From: Tateyamaria sp. Alg231-49
GTDB taxonomy: Bacteria > Pseudomonadota > Alphaproteobacteria > Rhodobacterales > Rhodobacteraceae
Assembly: GCF_900143535.1 (NCBI RefSeq)
Contig: NZ_FRFA01000006.1
Location: 186,001 to 250,000, forward strand
Reading direction: 5' to 3'
Length of the DNA: 64,000 nt
A program made the position numbers and the translations under genes. Shown piece after piece: positions 1-7,932 of the stretch. The stretch's first letter is position 1, and every line of letters starts with the position of its first letter. Under the pieces are notes generated by a model. The model did not search any database. It was not told the DNA's origin and saw only the letters and a program-made list of their open reading frames with translations.

Positions 1-877
1 CGCCAGCGGCGATGCCCCGGACAAACAGTTTTCCGGAAGCGAAGTAGATGATGAGAGGAACAAGTCCGGTCAGAAGCGTCGCGGCCATGTTGACGTTGTA
101 TTCCTTAACGCCCTGCACCGAGTTTACGATGTTGTTGAGTTGCACCGTCATCGGATAGATTTCGGGCCGGGTGTAGATCACGCCAAACAGGAAGTCATTC
201 CAGATGCCAGTGACTTGCAGGATCATCGCCACCACGAAGATCGGCAGGGACATCGGCAGCATGATGCGGAAATAGATGCCCCAGAACCCCGCACCATCGA
301 CGCGGGCCGCCTTGAAAAGCTCCTCGGGGATTGCGGTAAAGTAGTTCCGGAAAAGTAGCGTCAGGATCGGCATGCCGAACACGGTGTGCACCAGCACAAG
401 CCCCCAGAGCGAGCCATAAAGGCCCATTTCCCGCAAAATGATCACGATCGGATACAGCATGACCTGATACGGAATGAACGCGCCAAGGATCAGGATGGTA
501 AAGAAAACATCGGCCCCTTTGAACCGCCAGTTGGCGAGCGCGTAGCCGTTGATCGAAGCGATGACGATGGACAGGAAGACGGACGGGATCAGGATCTGAA
601 CCGAATTCCAGAAGCCCCGGCTTAGCCCATCGCAGTTGATGCCGGTGCAGGCCTCGGACCATGCCTTGACCCACGGCTGAAAGGTGATTTCTACGGGCGG
701 CGAGAACACATTGCCCAGCCGAATTTCCGGCATGCCCTTGAGCGATGTAACGACCATCACATAAAGCGGCAGCGCGTAATACATGGCGACCACGATCAGC
801 GTGCCATAGAGCATGATGTTGGCGCGGGACAGGCGACGGCGTGGTTTGGGGCCGCGCGGGGTTATTGCATTATCCAC
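1..877 (-). CDS. Sugar ABC transporter permease, MalG-like (3' end cut by window edge)
   Basis: Inner-membrane permease of a CUT1-type carbohydrate importer. Read on the minus strand from GTG at 877 (GGAGG Shine-Dalgarno 8 nt upstream) it is open to the window edge, about 292 residues, so only the last few are missing. It overlaps the stop of the upstream permease by 8 bp, which supports the GTG start. Membrane segments lie near residues 20-45, 95-125, 130-160 and later. The EAA loop typical of the ATPase contact is visible around the motif AARVDGAGFW. The sequence preceding the second membrane span, with a short Cys-containing insertion (CTGINC), recalls glucose/mannose-type permeases (GtsC); that assignment is from memory. 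The ATPase gene is not in the window and is presumably just beyond the left edge. Confidence 0.88.
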   Translation of the reverse strand, partial: MDNAITPRGPKPRRRLSRANIMLYGTLIVVAMYYALPLYVMVVTSLKGMPEIRLGNVFSPPVEITFQPWVKAWSEACTGINCDGLSRGFWNSVQILIPSVFLSIVIASINGYALANWRFKGADVFFTILILGAFIPYQVMLYPIVIILREMGLYGSLWGLVLVHTVFGMPILTLLFRNYFTAIPEELFKAARVDGAGFWGIYFRIMLPMSLPIFVVAMILQVTGIWNDFLFGVIYTRPEIYPMTVQLNNIVNSVQGVKEYNVNMAATLLTGLVPLIIYFASGKLFVRGIAAG

Positions 878-1781
878 GTTTTTTGCCTCCGAATTCGAGG
901 TAGGCCCATGGGATCAGAATGATAATCACGCTCACCAGCATCATTGTTGAGGCGGCAAAACCCTGAGCGAGGTTTTGAGAGGCAAACATCTTGTCGTAGA
1001 CGTATTTGGCGGGCACTTCGGACGCGATGCCGGGGCCACCTGAGGTCTGGGCCACCACAAGGTCATAAACCTTGACGATACCAGACGCGATCAGGACGAG
1101 GGCGGTGACAAACACGGGCCGCATCATCGGGATGATCACGACCACATAGGTCTTCCACGTTGGGATGCCGTCGACGCGGGCCGCCTTCCAGATATCTTCG
1201 TCAATGCCGCGCAGGCCGGCCAGCATGATGACCATGATCAGGCCAGACCCTTGCCAGATGCCTGCGATCAGGATGCCGAAAATGACGATGTCGGGGTTGT
1301 AGAGTGGGTCAAAAGTAAAGCTTTCCCATCCCCAGTCGCGCACCACTTGTTGGACGCCAAAGTCGGGGTTCAGGATCCATTGCCAGACCAAACCAGTAAC
1401 GATGAAGGACAGGGCAAACGGGTAAAGGAGGATGGTCCGGAATGTATTTTCAAACCTTACCTTGCGGTCGAGCAATGCGGCGAGGATGAAGCCGATCAAC
1501 AGCGTCAGAACCATGGAACACACGCCGTACCATGCGAGGTTTTCGATGGATACCAGCCAACGGCGTGTACCCCAAAGGCGGTCGTACTGCTCCCAACCGA
1601 CGAAATCGAGCTTCGGCAGCAGTTTGGAACTGGTGAACGAATGGACAACTGTCCACGTGGTGCAGCCGATGAACACAACCAGCGCCGTAGCGACCATGGG
1701 TATGGATGCAATCTTGGCGTTGAGGTTGCGCAGCAGGCGGACAGGCCGCTTGGCGCTGTCTGTCTTAGACGGAGCTGACAT
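870..1781 (-). CDS. Sugar ABC transporter permease, MalF-like
   Basis: Permease partner of the neighbouring MalG-like protein in a CUT1 sugar importer. 303 residues, six predicted membrane spans after a basic cytoplasmic N-terminus, and a recognisable EAA loop (WKAARVDGIPTW) about 90 residues from the C-terminus. ATG start at 1781 is preceded by a purine-rich GGGGGAAA. The gene lies between the binding-protein gene (60 bp upstream, with a strong hairpin in the gap) and the second permease (overlapping). The gene order binding protein - permease - permease is typical of the family. Substrate cannot be read from the sequence; a glucose/mannose-type hexose is plausible from the binding protein. 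Confidence 0.92.
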   Translation of the reverse strand: MSAPSKTDSAKRPVRLLRNLNAKIASIPMVATALVVFIGCTTWTVVHSFTSSKLLPKLDFVGWEQYDRLWGTRRWLVSIENLAWYGVCSMVLTLLIGFILAALLDRKVRFENTFRTILLYPFALSFIVTGLVWQWILNPDFGVQQVVRDWGWESFTFDPLYNPDIVIFGILIAGIWQGSGLIMVIMLAGLRGIDEDIWKAARVDGIPTWKTYVVVIIPMMRPVFVTALVLIASGIVKVYDLVVAQTSGGPGIASEVPAKYVYDKMFASQNLAQGFAASTMMLVSVIIILIPWAYLEFGGKKRG

Positions 1782-1799
1782 GAGATTTCCCCCGAAGGT

Positions 1800-1826
1800 C
1801 CAGCCCCGGTGTCAAACCGGGGCTGG
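1800..1826 (-). promoter_or_regulatory. Intercistronic hairpin between binding-protein and permease genes
   Basis: Eleven-base-pair perfect inverted repeat with a 5-nt loop (arms 1800-1810 and 1816-1826) filling the 60-bp gap between the binding-protein stop and the first permease start. No T-run follows on the minus strand, so a full terminator is unlikely. In ABC operons such hairpins commonly stabilise the binding-protein transcript or give partial termination so that the binding protein is made in excess; that role is inferred here. Confidence 0.6.
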
Positions 1827-1841
1827 TGGCTTTAGAACGCT

Positions 1842-3071
1842 TTAGTCAGCGTCTGCGATGATCGCGGCATAAGCGGCCTGAGCATCAGCTGCCGAGTAGG
1901 ACGGATCGTTCCAGAACTCGACCATCAGGTCTTCGATCTGCCCTTGGGTGTCAGGGGACAGTGTCTGGTTGCCGTCTGGCAGGATTGCGCCGGATGCGAG
2001 GATCTCCAGACCCTTTTGCATGCAGTCATTCGCAGCTGCGAGGTCGATGTCACCACGCACAGGAAGCGAACCCTTTTTGAGGTTAAAGGCGACCTGAACT
2101 TCTTTGCTGAGCATGACTGAGGCCAGTTTCAGCTGAGCTTCGGTGACAGCAGGATCGTCGTTTTTGGGGAAATAGAATGCGTCCCCACCTGTCGAGATGA
2201 TCTCGTTTACGCCCAGACCGGGGAGACAGGTGTAATCGACACCTGCGACTTGCTCAGCGATTTGGAATTCGCCTTGCGCCCAGTCACCCATAATCTGACC
2301 ACCAGCCTGACCGGTGATGACCATGTTTGTGGCCTGGTTCCAATCCTGAACCTTCGAGTTAGCCGAAAACGCGCGCGCGTCAGCGGCAGCCTGGAACACT
2401 TTTGCGTATTCAGGGCCTGCAGCGGCTTCAGCATCCTTTTCGATGGTTACCTTGGACCACGCATCGATCCCGGCGATCGCAATCGCCATCACGCCAAACG
2501 CGCCGTTGGACTGCCAAGGCTGCTGACCCATGGCGAGAGGGATCTTGCCTGCCGCTTCCAGCGCGGGGGCGGCGGCGACGAATTCGTCCCAGTTGGTGGG
2601 TACATCTACGCCTGCATCTGCGTAGGCCTTGTGGCTCAGCCAGATCCACTGCCACGAGTGGATGTTGACCGGCACGCAATAGATTTTTCCGTCGAGGGTG
2701 CAGCTGTCCAGCAGCGAGGTGGGCTGCACGATGTCGCGCCAACCTTCGGCGTCGGCGAGTTCGGTGAGGTCAAGCATCAGGCCTGCTTCGACCAGTTCTT
2801 CGGCTTGACGTCCGTGGTTGAGCTGCGTTGCACCCATCGGGTCGCCGCCCAGAATTCGTGAAATGATGATGGGGCGCGCTGTGCCGCCTGATCCGGCGAT
2901 GGCACCGTCCACCCATGTGTTGCCTGTGGCGTCAAACGCCTTGGCGAATTCGGCTACCGCTGCCGCTTCGCCGCCGGACGTCCACCAATGGGTGACCTCC
3001 AGCTCGCCTGCATGCGCCATAGACGCACCAAGCAGGGCCGCTGACCCCAAAAGGTTTGCAAAAGTTTTCAT
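1842..3071 (-). CDS. Sugar ABC transporter periplasmic binding protein (family 1)
   Basis: Extracellular solute-binding protein of the CUT1 importer; delivers a sugar to the two permeases encoded downstream. 409 residues with a cleavable signal peptide (basic Lys2, hydrophobic stretch, AHA-GE cleavage site around residue 22). The mature start EVTHWWTSGGEAAAV resembles glucose-binding GtsA-type proteins, and Trp-rich segments in the middle (HSWQWIW, QPWQSNG) fit sugar stacking residues; both comparisons are from memory. First gene of a minus-strand operon, with an operator-like palindrome 20 bp upstream and a divergent LacI-type gene beyond it, suggesting sugar-responsive repression. Confidence 0.92.
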   Translation of the reverse strand: MKTFANLLGSAALLGASMAHAGELEVTHWWTSGGEAAAVAEFAKAFDATGNTWVDGAIAGSGGTARPIIISRILGGDPMGATQLNHGRQAEELVEAGLMLDLTELADAEGWRDIVQPTSLLDSCTLDGKIYCVPVNIHSWQWIWLSHKAYADAGVDVPTNWDEFVAAAPALEAAGKIPLAMGQQPWQSNGAFGVMAIAIAGIDAWSKVTIEKDAEAAAGPEYAKVFQAAADARAFSANSKVQDWNQATNMVITGQAGGQIMGDWAQGEFQIAEQVAGVDYTCLPGLGVNEIISTGGDAFYFPKNDDPAVTEAQLKLASVMLSKEVQVAFNLKKGSLPVRGDIDLAAANDCMQKGLEILASGAILPDGNQTLSPDTQGQIEDLMVEFWNDPSYSAADAQAAYAAIIADAD

Positions 3072-3090
3072 ATTGAGTCCTCCCTGACTT

Positions 3091-3124
3091 CTAAATCGTT
3101 ATAGTAATTGCTACAACGTTTTAG
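3091..3124. promoter_or_regulatory. Operator-like palindrome between the sugar operon and the LacI-type regulator
   Basis: A 34-bp imperfect palindrome (about six mismatched positions) centred at 3107/3108 in the divergent intergenic region. Each half contains a smaller near-palindrome centred on CG (3097/3098 and 3117/3118), the usual centre of LacI-family operators, and the two centres are 20 bp apart, about two helical turns. It sits immediately upstream of the binding-protein gene, where repressor binding would block transcription. Binding by the adjacent regulator is inferred. Confidence 0.55.
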
Positions 3125-3258
3125 ATTTAGCGATCAAGCTAGAATTATGCCAGGGCTCGAATTAATTATCGGATCACGTGTAACGACCTGATTCTATTGA
3201 AACTCACCGCAAGGAGGACCGCCTCGGTTCTCGGTGTTTGCAAGGGAAAGCGCCCAAG

Positions 3259-4347
3259 ATGACGAAGTCCGGGACCTCGGAATCAGACAAACAGGTTGTT
3301 CTAGAACCGGGAGAACGCCCGACGCTCAAGACGATTGCGCGTCTCTCTGGTCTCGCCGTGCCAACAGTTTCACGTGCTCTGTCTGATGCGCCTGATATCG
3401 GCAAGGATACCAAGGAACGGGTTCGCGAAATCGCGAAACAGATTGGGTACCGGCCCAATAGAGCAGGGGTGCGTTTGCGGACTGGGCGTACCAACGTGAT
3501 CAGTGTTGTGATGTCGACCGAGCATGATGCGATGAACAACACCGGCCAGTTGATTGCAGCGATTACGTCCGCTCTGCGCGGCACGCCTTACCATGTAATC
3601 ATAACGCCCTATTTCGCGGACGAAGATCCGATGGTGCCGATCCGCTATATCGTGGAAACCGGATCCGCGGACGGTTTGATTTTGAACCAGACGGAACCGG
3701 ATGATCCGCGCGTGCGCTACCTGATGGAACACAAGTTTCCATTTGTGGCCCATGGCCGGACAGAACTGGCGGAGCCGCATGCCTATTTCGACTATGACAA
3801 CACAGCGTTTGGATCTTTGGCCGTGGACGCCTTGGTCGCACGCGGCCGCTCGCGCATCGCCATTCTGGCGCCTCCGCAAACTCAAATGTATGCGATCCAC
3901 ATGGTCGCGGGCGCGCGCGCTGCCGCTGAAGCTCATGGTGTCACAGTGTCTGTTCTGGAAGGAGCGACTTCGCATAGCAGTGTGGCAGACGTAGAGGCTG
4001 CAATGCGGGCGGTGTATGGCAAGGCTGACCGTCCGGATGGGCTGATCGCTCCAAGCATTGGCGGATGCGTGACAATGGTTTCGACGTTTGAGCAGATGGG
4101 TCTGGTTTTAGAACGGGATTTCGACATGGCTGCGAAAGAGGCCCTGAGTTTCCTTAGGCGTTTCAGACCTGGTATCCTGGTTCTTGAAGAAAACGCCGAC
4201 GAAGCTGGCGGATATCTCGCCCGGGCAGTCATGGACAGGATCAGTCACCCCGAGACATCGCCAATGCAAAAGCTGGTCTATCCCGATGCCAACGCATGGA
4301 AGGTCGCACCCGAGCATGCCGCGCCACGGGCAAAGACCCAAAACTAG
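3259..4347 (+). CDS. LacI-family transcriptional regulator
   Basis: Sugar-responsive DNA-binding regulator. The N-terminal helix-turn-helix reads TLKTIARLSGLAVPTVSRAL, the LacI recognition-helix pattern, followed by the hinge region GYRPNRAGVRLRTGRTN and a periplasmic-binding-protein-like effector domain (to about residue 340). I start at ATG 3259 (362 residues); an in-frame TTG at 3238 would add seven residues, but its nearest Shine-Dalgarno-like element (AAGGAGGA at 3211-3218) is too far upstream. Divergent from the sugar importer operon, so it most likely represses that operon and perhaps itself through the palindrome at 3091-3124. Confidence 0.92.
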   Translation: MTKSGTSESDKQVVLEPGERPTLKTIARLSGLAVPTVSRALSDAPDIGKDTKERVREIAKQIGYRPNRAGVRLRTGRTNVISVVMSTEHDAMNNTGQLIAAITSALRGTPYHVIITPYFADEDPMVPIRYIVETGSADGLILNQTEPDDPRVRYLMEHKFPFVAHGRTELAEPHAYFDYDNTAFGSLAVDALVARGRSRIAILAPPQTQMYAIHMVAGARAAAEAHGVTVSVLEGATSHSSVADVEAAMRAVYGKADRPDGLIAPSIGGCVTMVSTFEQMGLVLERDFDMAAKEALSFLRRFRPGILVLEENADEAGGYLARAVMDRISHPETSPMQKLVYPDANAWKVAPEHAAPRAKTQN

Positions 4348-4458
4348 GTGAATGAGTTCAAAAAACCGCGTTCTAGGCTGAGGCGGCCGGTAAACCTTGG
4401 TTGCGGCAGAAGCATGTATGGAATGCTGGCAACGGTGGCCGCTGTGGCAGCGTCTTGT

Positions 4459-5853
4459 TCAACTGTTGTGTTCGTTCAAAAAGGCGCTGACCTCATCGAA
4501 AAACTGTTCAAACGCAGGTGTTCCTTCCACCAGGGCGTGATTGTTCCCCTGTAGTGCAACAAAGCGCGCATCAGGAATCAAGGCCGCAAGTCTGCGCCCT
4601 TCTTCCAGCGGTACCCGTCTGTCGCCCTCAGAGTGCAACACTAGAGTTGGAACACGCAGCTGCCGGGCAAGGTCTTGGGTGTCCACCAGGGCATTCATTC
4701 TGTTGATCCGGGCAAGGTTCTGCGGACCAACGGACACGCGCTGCAACTCGTCAAAGCCAGTTTTCTGTTCTGGTGTGGCGTCCGGGATGAATCCGGTTGT
4801 AAAAAACTGGCGATAAATGGGATTGGTTGACCCCCAGCCTTCGGAAATCATCGTTTGAGAGGCTTCGAACAGTTTCGCCTGTTCATCGGACTTTCGTTTT
4901 AGCGCCCCTCTGGAAAACCCTCCGAGCAAAACGAGACAACGCACGCGTTCTGGGTTTTCGACCGCATAGCGGACAGAAAAGGAGCATCCCTGAGAGATTC
5001 CGAACAAGGCGAAGTCATCGAGCTTTGCTGCTTCTACCACCGTCGTCATATCTGTGACCATCGACGCCTCAGAGATGTCATCGACGTCCCAATCAGACAG
5101 GCCACCGCCGCGCTGATCAAACCGCACCAGTTCATGATTTTTGGCCAACCGGGCAAGAAAGGGGCCCCAGACCGCACTACGCCACTCATATTCGATATGA
5201 TTGAGCCAGTTCGGGGCTTTGAAGAGCACGGGACCTTCGCCAACCCGGGCGTAGGCGATCTGTACCCCATCCGGAGCTATACAGAATTGCACCCTTTGAT
5301 TTCGGGGTGGTTCGGCAACGTCGACCTGCTCAAGCTCTGTATCAAGGGTCCACTGCCAAACCGAAACAGGTCGCGTGATGTTCTTGACCTTCTGTGAGCC
5401 AAGGTTCTTGAACCGCTCGTCCAGGCCATCTTGAACCAATTGATGGATGACATCTGATATGCATAACCCGCCCGGTTCAGACATGCTTTCAAGTCGTGAG
5501 GCGACATTCACGGCATCTCCAAAAACATCCCCCTCGTCGAAAACGACATCCCCGACGTTAATGCCGATGCGATAGGTGATGCGCTCGTCTTGCGAACGCT
5601 GGCGTTCGCGCCGCGCCATGCCCTTTTGGATATCGATTGCGGCCCGGACGGCATCGACAGCGCTTTGAAATACGACAAGCAAACCGTCACCGGTGGTCTT
5701 TATGATGCTGCCCTGATTACGCTCGATTTCTGGATCGATCAGCTCTTTGCGATGCGCCTTTTGGCGCGTGATGGTGCCGATCTGATCGGTCTCCATCAAT
5801 CGACTGTACCCCACCATGTCGGTGGCAAGTATCACGGCCAATCGGCGTTCCAT
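4459..5853 (-). CDS. Class III nucleotide cyclase fused to an alpha/beta hydrolase
   Basis: Two-domain protein of 464 residues. Residues about 1-165 form a class III adenylate/guanylate cyclase: the metal aspartates are seen in ATDMVGYS and TTGDGL, and the catalytic Asn/Arg helix in DAVNVASRLES. Residues about 190-464 form an alpha/beta hydrolase with nucleophile motif GISQG, an acid in the EGDRRVP loop and a histidine in GNNHAL. The hydrolase region aligns with small-molecule or lactone-type hydrolases rather than peptidases, from fold motifs only. I start at ATG 5853 because it has a well-spaced AAAGGA; ATG 5859 is too close to it. No signal peptide: cytoplasmic. It follows the M56 peptidase gene by about 75 bp on the same strand. 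Whether cyclase output depends on the hydrolase ligand is unknown. Confidence 0.9.
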   Translation of the reverse strand: MERRLAVILATDMVGYSRLMETDQIGTITRQKAHRKELIDPEIERNQGSIIKTTGDGLLVVFQSAVDAVRAAIDIQKGMARRERQRSQDERITYRIGINVGDVVFDEGDVFGDAVNVASRLESMSEPGGLCISDVIHQLVQDGLDERFKNLGSQKVKNITRPVSVWQWTLDTELEQVDVAEPPRNQRVQFCIAPDGVQIAYARVGEGPVLFKAPNWLNHIEYEWRSAVWGPFLARLAKNHELVRFDQRGGGLSDWDVDDISEASMVTDMTTVVEAAKLDDFALFGISQGCSFSVRYAVENPERVRCLVLLGGFSRGALKRKSDEQAKLFEASQTMISEGWGSTNPIYRQFFTTGFIPDATPEQKTGFDELQRVSVGPQNLARINRMNALVDTQDLARQLRVPTLVLHSEGDRRVPLEEGRRLAALIPDARFVALQGNNHALVEGTPAFEQFFDEVSAFLNEHNS

Positions 5854-5927
5854 CACCATTCCTTTCCCAGGCTAGTTTAGAAGCCAACGGCCGGTGTTTG
5901 CTTGACGTATGTCAGAGCGAACAACAG

Positions 5928-7070
5928 TCAGTTTCTGATGCGTCCAAAAGCAGAAAGGCGATTGATTTCGTCAAGCCGATCAAGGTTCACAACTGTCGAT
6001 AACATAAGACGGTCATGGCTCCAGTCGCCGGGCCGTTGGATGGCAACGGAAGTGATAACCAGTGCCGCCATAAGTGGAACAGCGGCCGTCATGAATACCA
6101 GCCGCTTGTGGCGGATCCGCCGGCCAGACAGCACTGACAGGATCCTGCGTTCCAAAAGGCTCTTGCCAGGTTTCATGGAGGTTCGGTCAGCCGTCACCAG
6201 TGTGACCTTTGGCACCGCGATATAGAACGCGCGATCCCGCCGCAGGGTTTGCTGGCAGACGGCCAAGAGCGTTCCGCAGTAGTCGCGCACATCGATACGC
6301 CCGTAAGAAATTACCTGACTGTCGCAACTCAGCTCGCGAAGATGCTCAACCTGACGTTTCCACGCATGATAGGCGGGATTGAGGAAGAACAGGGGTTTGA
6401 GTGCTTCCAGCATCACCTCCCATTCCAGATCGCATTGGCGGATATGTTGAAACTCGTGTGCAATGGACACTTTCATTTCGTGGTGCTGGCCCAGCATGTG
6501 AGAGGGGATGACCACGTAGTAATTGCGAAATCCGCGGGTCGAAAAGGGCACCAGCGTCCGGTCAGACACTCGGATACGAATGCGTCCGATACGCCGAACA
6601 TCATAGCTGTCCGCTACTAGGCGACACAGGCAATAGATCGAATACCCCAATCGGAGCATTCCAAGGCCAACCCCGACAATGAACATTGCTATAACGGCTT
6701 TGGCAAAGGCTCCCTCGGCGCTCATCACGCTAATGATGAATTTGTCGCGCATCAGGATCAGACCTTCAAAGTCAGATGCCTTCATCTCAAAGCCACCGTT
6801 GAGATAGTAGGACACAACCATATCAGACAGGTTTACGTTGACGCCCTTGGCCACTCCGTTTCCTTGCAAAAAGCCAAACCCGGCCACGAGAAGTGGCGCG
6901 CTGATGATGGCGAGAAAGCCCGCGTTCAAAAGCCAGAGTTGAGTTGTATAAGCGTGTTTCAATCCGATCCGGGACATGGCGCCACGGATAAGAAACCATA
7001 GAGCGAATGCCACACAAAACAGGATATTGGCATTTATGTAGGCATCGAGAAGGGCTTCACCGACCATCAT
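5928..7070 (-). CDS. M56-family membrane zinc peptidase (BlaR1/MecR1-like)
   Basis: Membrane-embedded gluzincin of the BlaR1/MecR1 type, 380 residues. Several hydrophobic segments occur near residues 8-28, 42-65 and 125-150. The zinc motif HEFQH is near residue 207 and the distal glutamate is in the segment LRELSCDSQ. In BlaR1 systems this protease inactivates the BlaI repressor when a sensor domain binds ligand. Here the C-terminus after the protease domain is only about 100 residues including one hydrophobic stretch, and no penicillin-binding sensor domain is present, so the signal is not beta-lactam recognition of the classic kind. The start at 7070 has GGAGG 7 nt upstream and overlaps the blaI-like gene by 14 bp. 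Confidence 0.88.
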   Translation of the reverse strand: MMVGEALLDAYINANILFCVAFALWFLIRGAMSRIGLKHAYTTQLWLLNAGFLAIISAPLLVAGFGFLQGNGVAKGVNVNLSDMVVSYYLNGGFEMKASDFEGLILMRDKFIISVMSAEGAFAKAVIAMFIVGVGLGMLRLGYSIYCLCRLVADSYDVRRIGRIRIRVSDRTLVPFSTRGFRNYYVVIPSHMLGQHHEMKVSIAHEFQHIRQCDLEWEVMLEALKPLFFLNPAYHAWKRQVEHLRELSCDSQVISYGRIDVRDYCGTLLAVCQQTLRRDRAFYIAVPKVTLVTADRTSMKPGKSLLERRILSVLSGRRIRHKRLVFMTAAVPLMAALVITSVAIQRPGDWSHDRLMLSTVVNLDRLDEINRLSAFGRIRN

Positions 7071-7455
7071 TTTTTAACCTCCGATCCACGAGTGCCCGGA
7101 TTTGCCCCAATGCTTCTTCAGTCAATTCATCATCATTCACGAGCCGCGCCACAAGCGAGACGGGCGTGTCGTCAAAGAGCTTCATTGACAGGTTCTTTAG
7201 CGAGCGCGTCTGATACGCATCCTTGGCAAGGGTCGGCGTGTAGATATGGCTTTTGCCAGACTTCCGACTGGTAACGAATGCCTTTTGCTCAAGGATGCGA
7301 AGGATCGTTGCCCCCGATGTGTAGGCGAGGTTGCGGTCTTGCGGAAGCTTGTCCAGCACGTCACGCACAGTTCCTTCACCTAGTGCCCAAAGCTCAGTCA
7401 TGAACTCCAGTTCAACTTCGGTCAGCAGCTCGTTCTTTTTCTTTTTCATCGCCAT
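7057..7455 (-). CDS. BlaI/MecI/CopY-family transcriptional repressor
   Basis: Winged-helix repressor of 132 residues. The N-terminal domain (LTEVELEFMTELWALGEGTV through LRILEQKAFV) matches the BlaI/MecI pattern and the C-terminal helical part resembles the dimerisation domain that the partner protease cleaves. Start chosen at ATG 7455, with AGGA just upstream; the second ATG at 7449 is also possible. It precedes and overlaps the M56 peptidase gene, the standard order for this two-protein switch. Targets are unknown; no beta-lactamase gene is nearby, and the closest candidate members of the regulon are the peptidase and the cyclase-hydrolase gene downstream. Confidence 0.9.
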   Translation of the reverse strand: MAMKKKKNELLTEVELEFMTELWALGEGTVRDVLDKLPQDRNLAYTSGATILRILEQKAFVTSRKSGKSHIYTPTLAKDAYQTRSLKNLSMKLFDDTPVSLVARLVNDDELTEEALGQIRALVDRRLKNDGR

Positions 7456-7530
7456 TCTATCCTGTGCGAGCGAACACTCATTACGCAAGCATTATTAACC
7501 GTCATCATTTTCAGGCGTCCTACCGAAGTG

Positions 7531-7932
7531 TCAGACTTTCCTAAAGCAGAAGATCGCCCAGATCACTGAGAGGCCAAGTGGCCACCAGAGCGGTTGGCCA
7601 ACAAACCCCAGCCACGCGAGAAAAATATAAGCTGTCCCCAACAGCGTGATGAACAACCGATCACCCAGTGTCGTGGTCAGTCCAAGGATGCCTTTGCGTT
7701 CCAGCCCGTCGCGGTATTTGAACCCTTCAAGGATGCCGATGATCGCGATGGCTCCAAAGATCCCGCAAAACAGAACAAAGGTCGCCGGTGTCCACGCCAT
7801 CCAGAACGCAGGCCAAAGCGGGTCCGTCCACGAAAACCCGGTTTCCTCTTCTTGCTTGGCGACGTTCCCCCAGCCCTGCGCGAGGGCAGGGTTTGCCGCC
7901 ATAAGGCCGCATAGGTAGGTAAGCTTTTTCAT
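7531..7932 (-). CDS. glpU: DUF2160-family membrane protein of glycerol ABC transporter
   Basis: Small inner-membrane protein, 133 residues, with an N-terminal signal-like segment ending in ALAQG and three further hydrophobic stretches (around residues 45-68, 90-112 and 116-130). It matches the DUF2160 pattern, the protein of unknown function found in glpSTPQUV glycerol importer operons of rhizobia and roseobacters. Last gene of the six-gene operon: its start codon shares one base with the glpQ stop. A role as an accessory membrane subunit is inferred only from this conserved position. Confidence 0.82.
   Translation of the reverse strand: MKKLTYLCGLMAANPALAQGWGNVAKQEEETGFSWTDPLWPAFWMAWTPATFVLFCGIFGAIAIIGILEGFKYRDGLERKGILGLTTTLGDRLFITLLGTAYIFLAWLGFVGQPLWWPLGLSVIWAIFCFRKV

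Noticed and set aside
4348-4554. 68-residue frame directly after the LacI-type gene
   Set aside because: Overlaps the 3' end of the cyclase-hydrolase gene on the other strand and has no ribosome-binding site.
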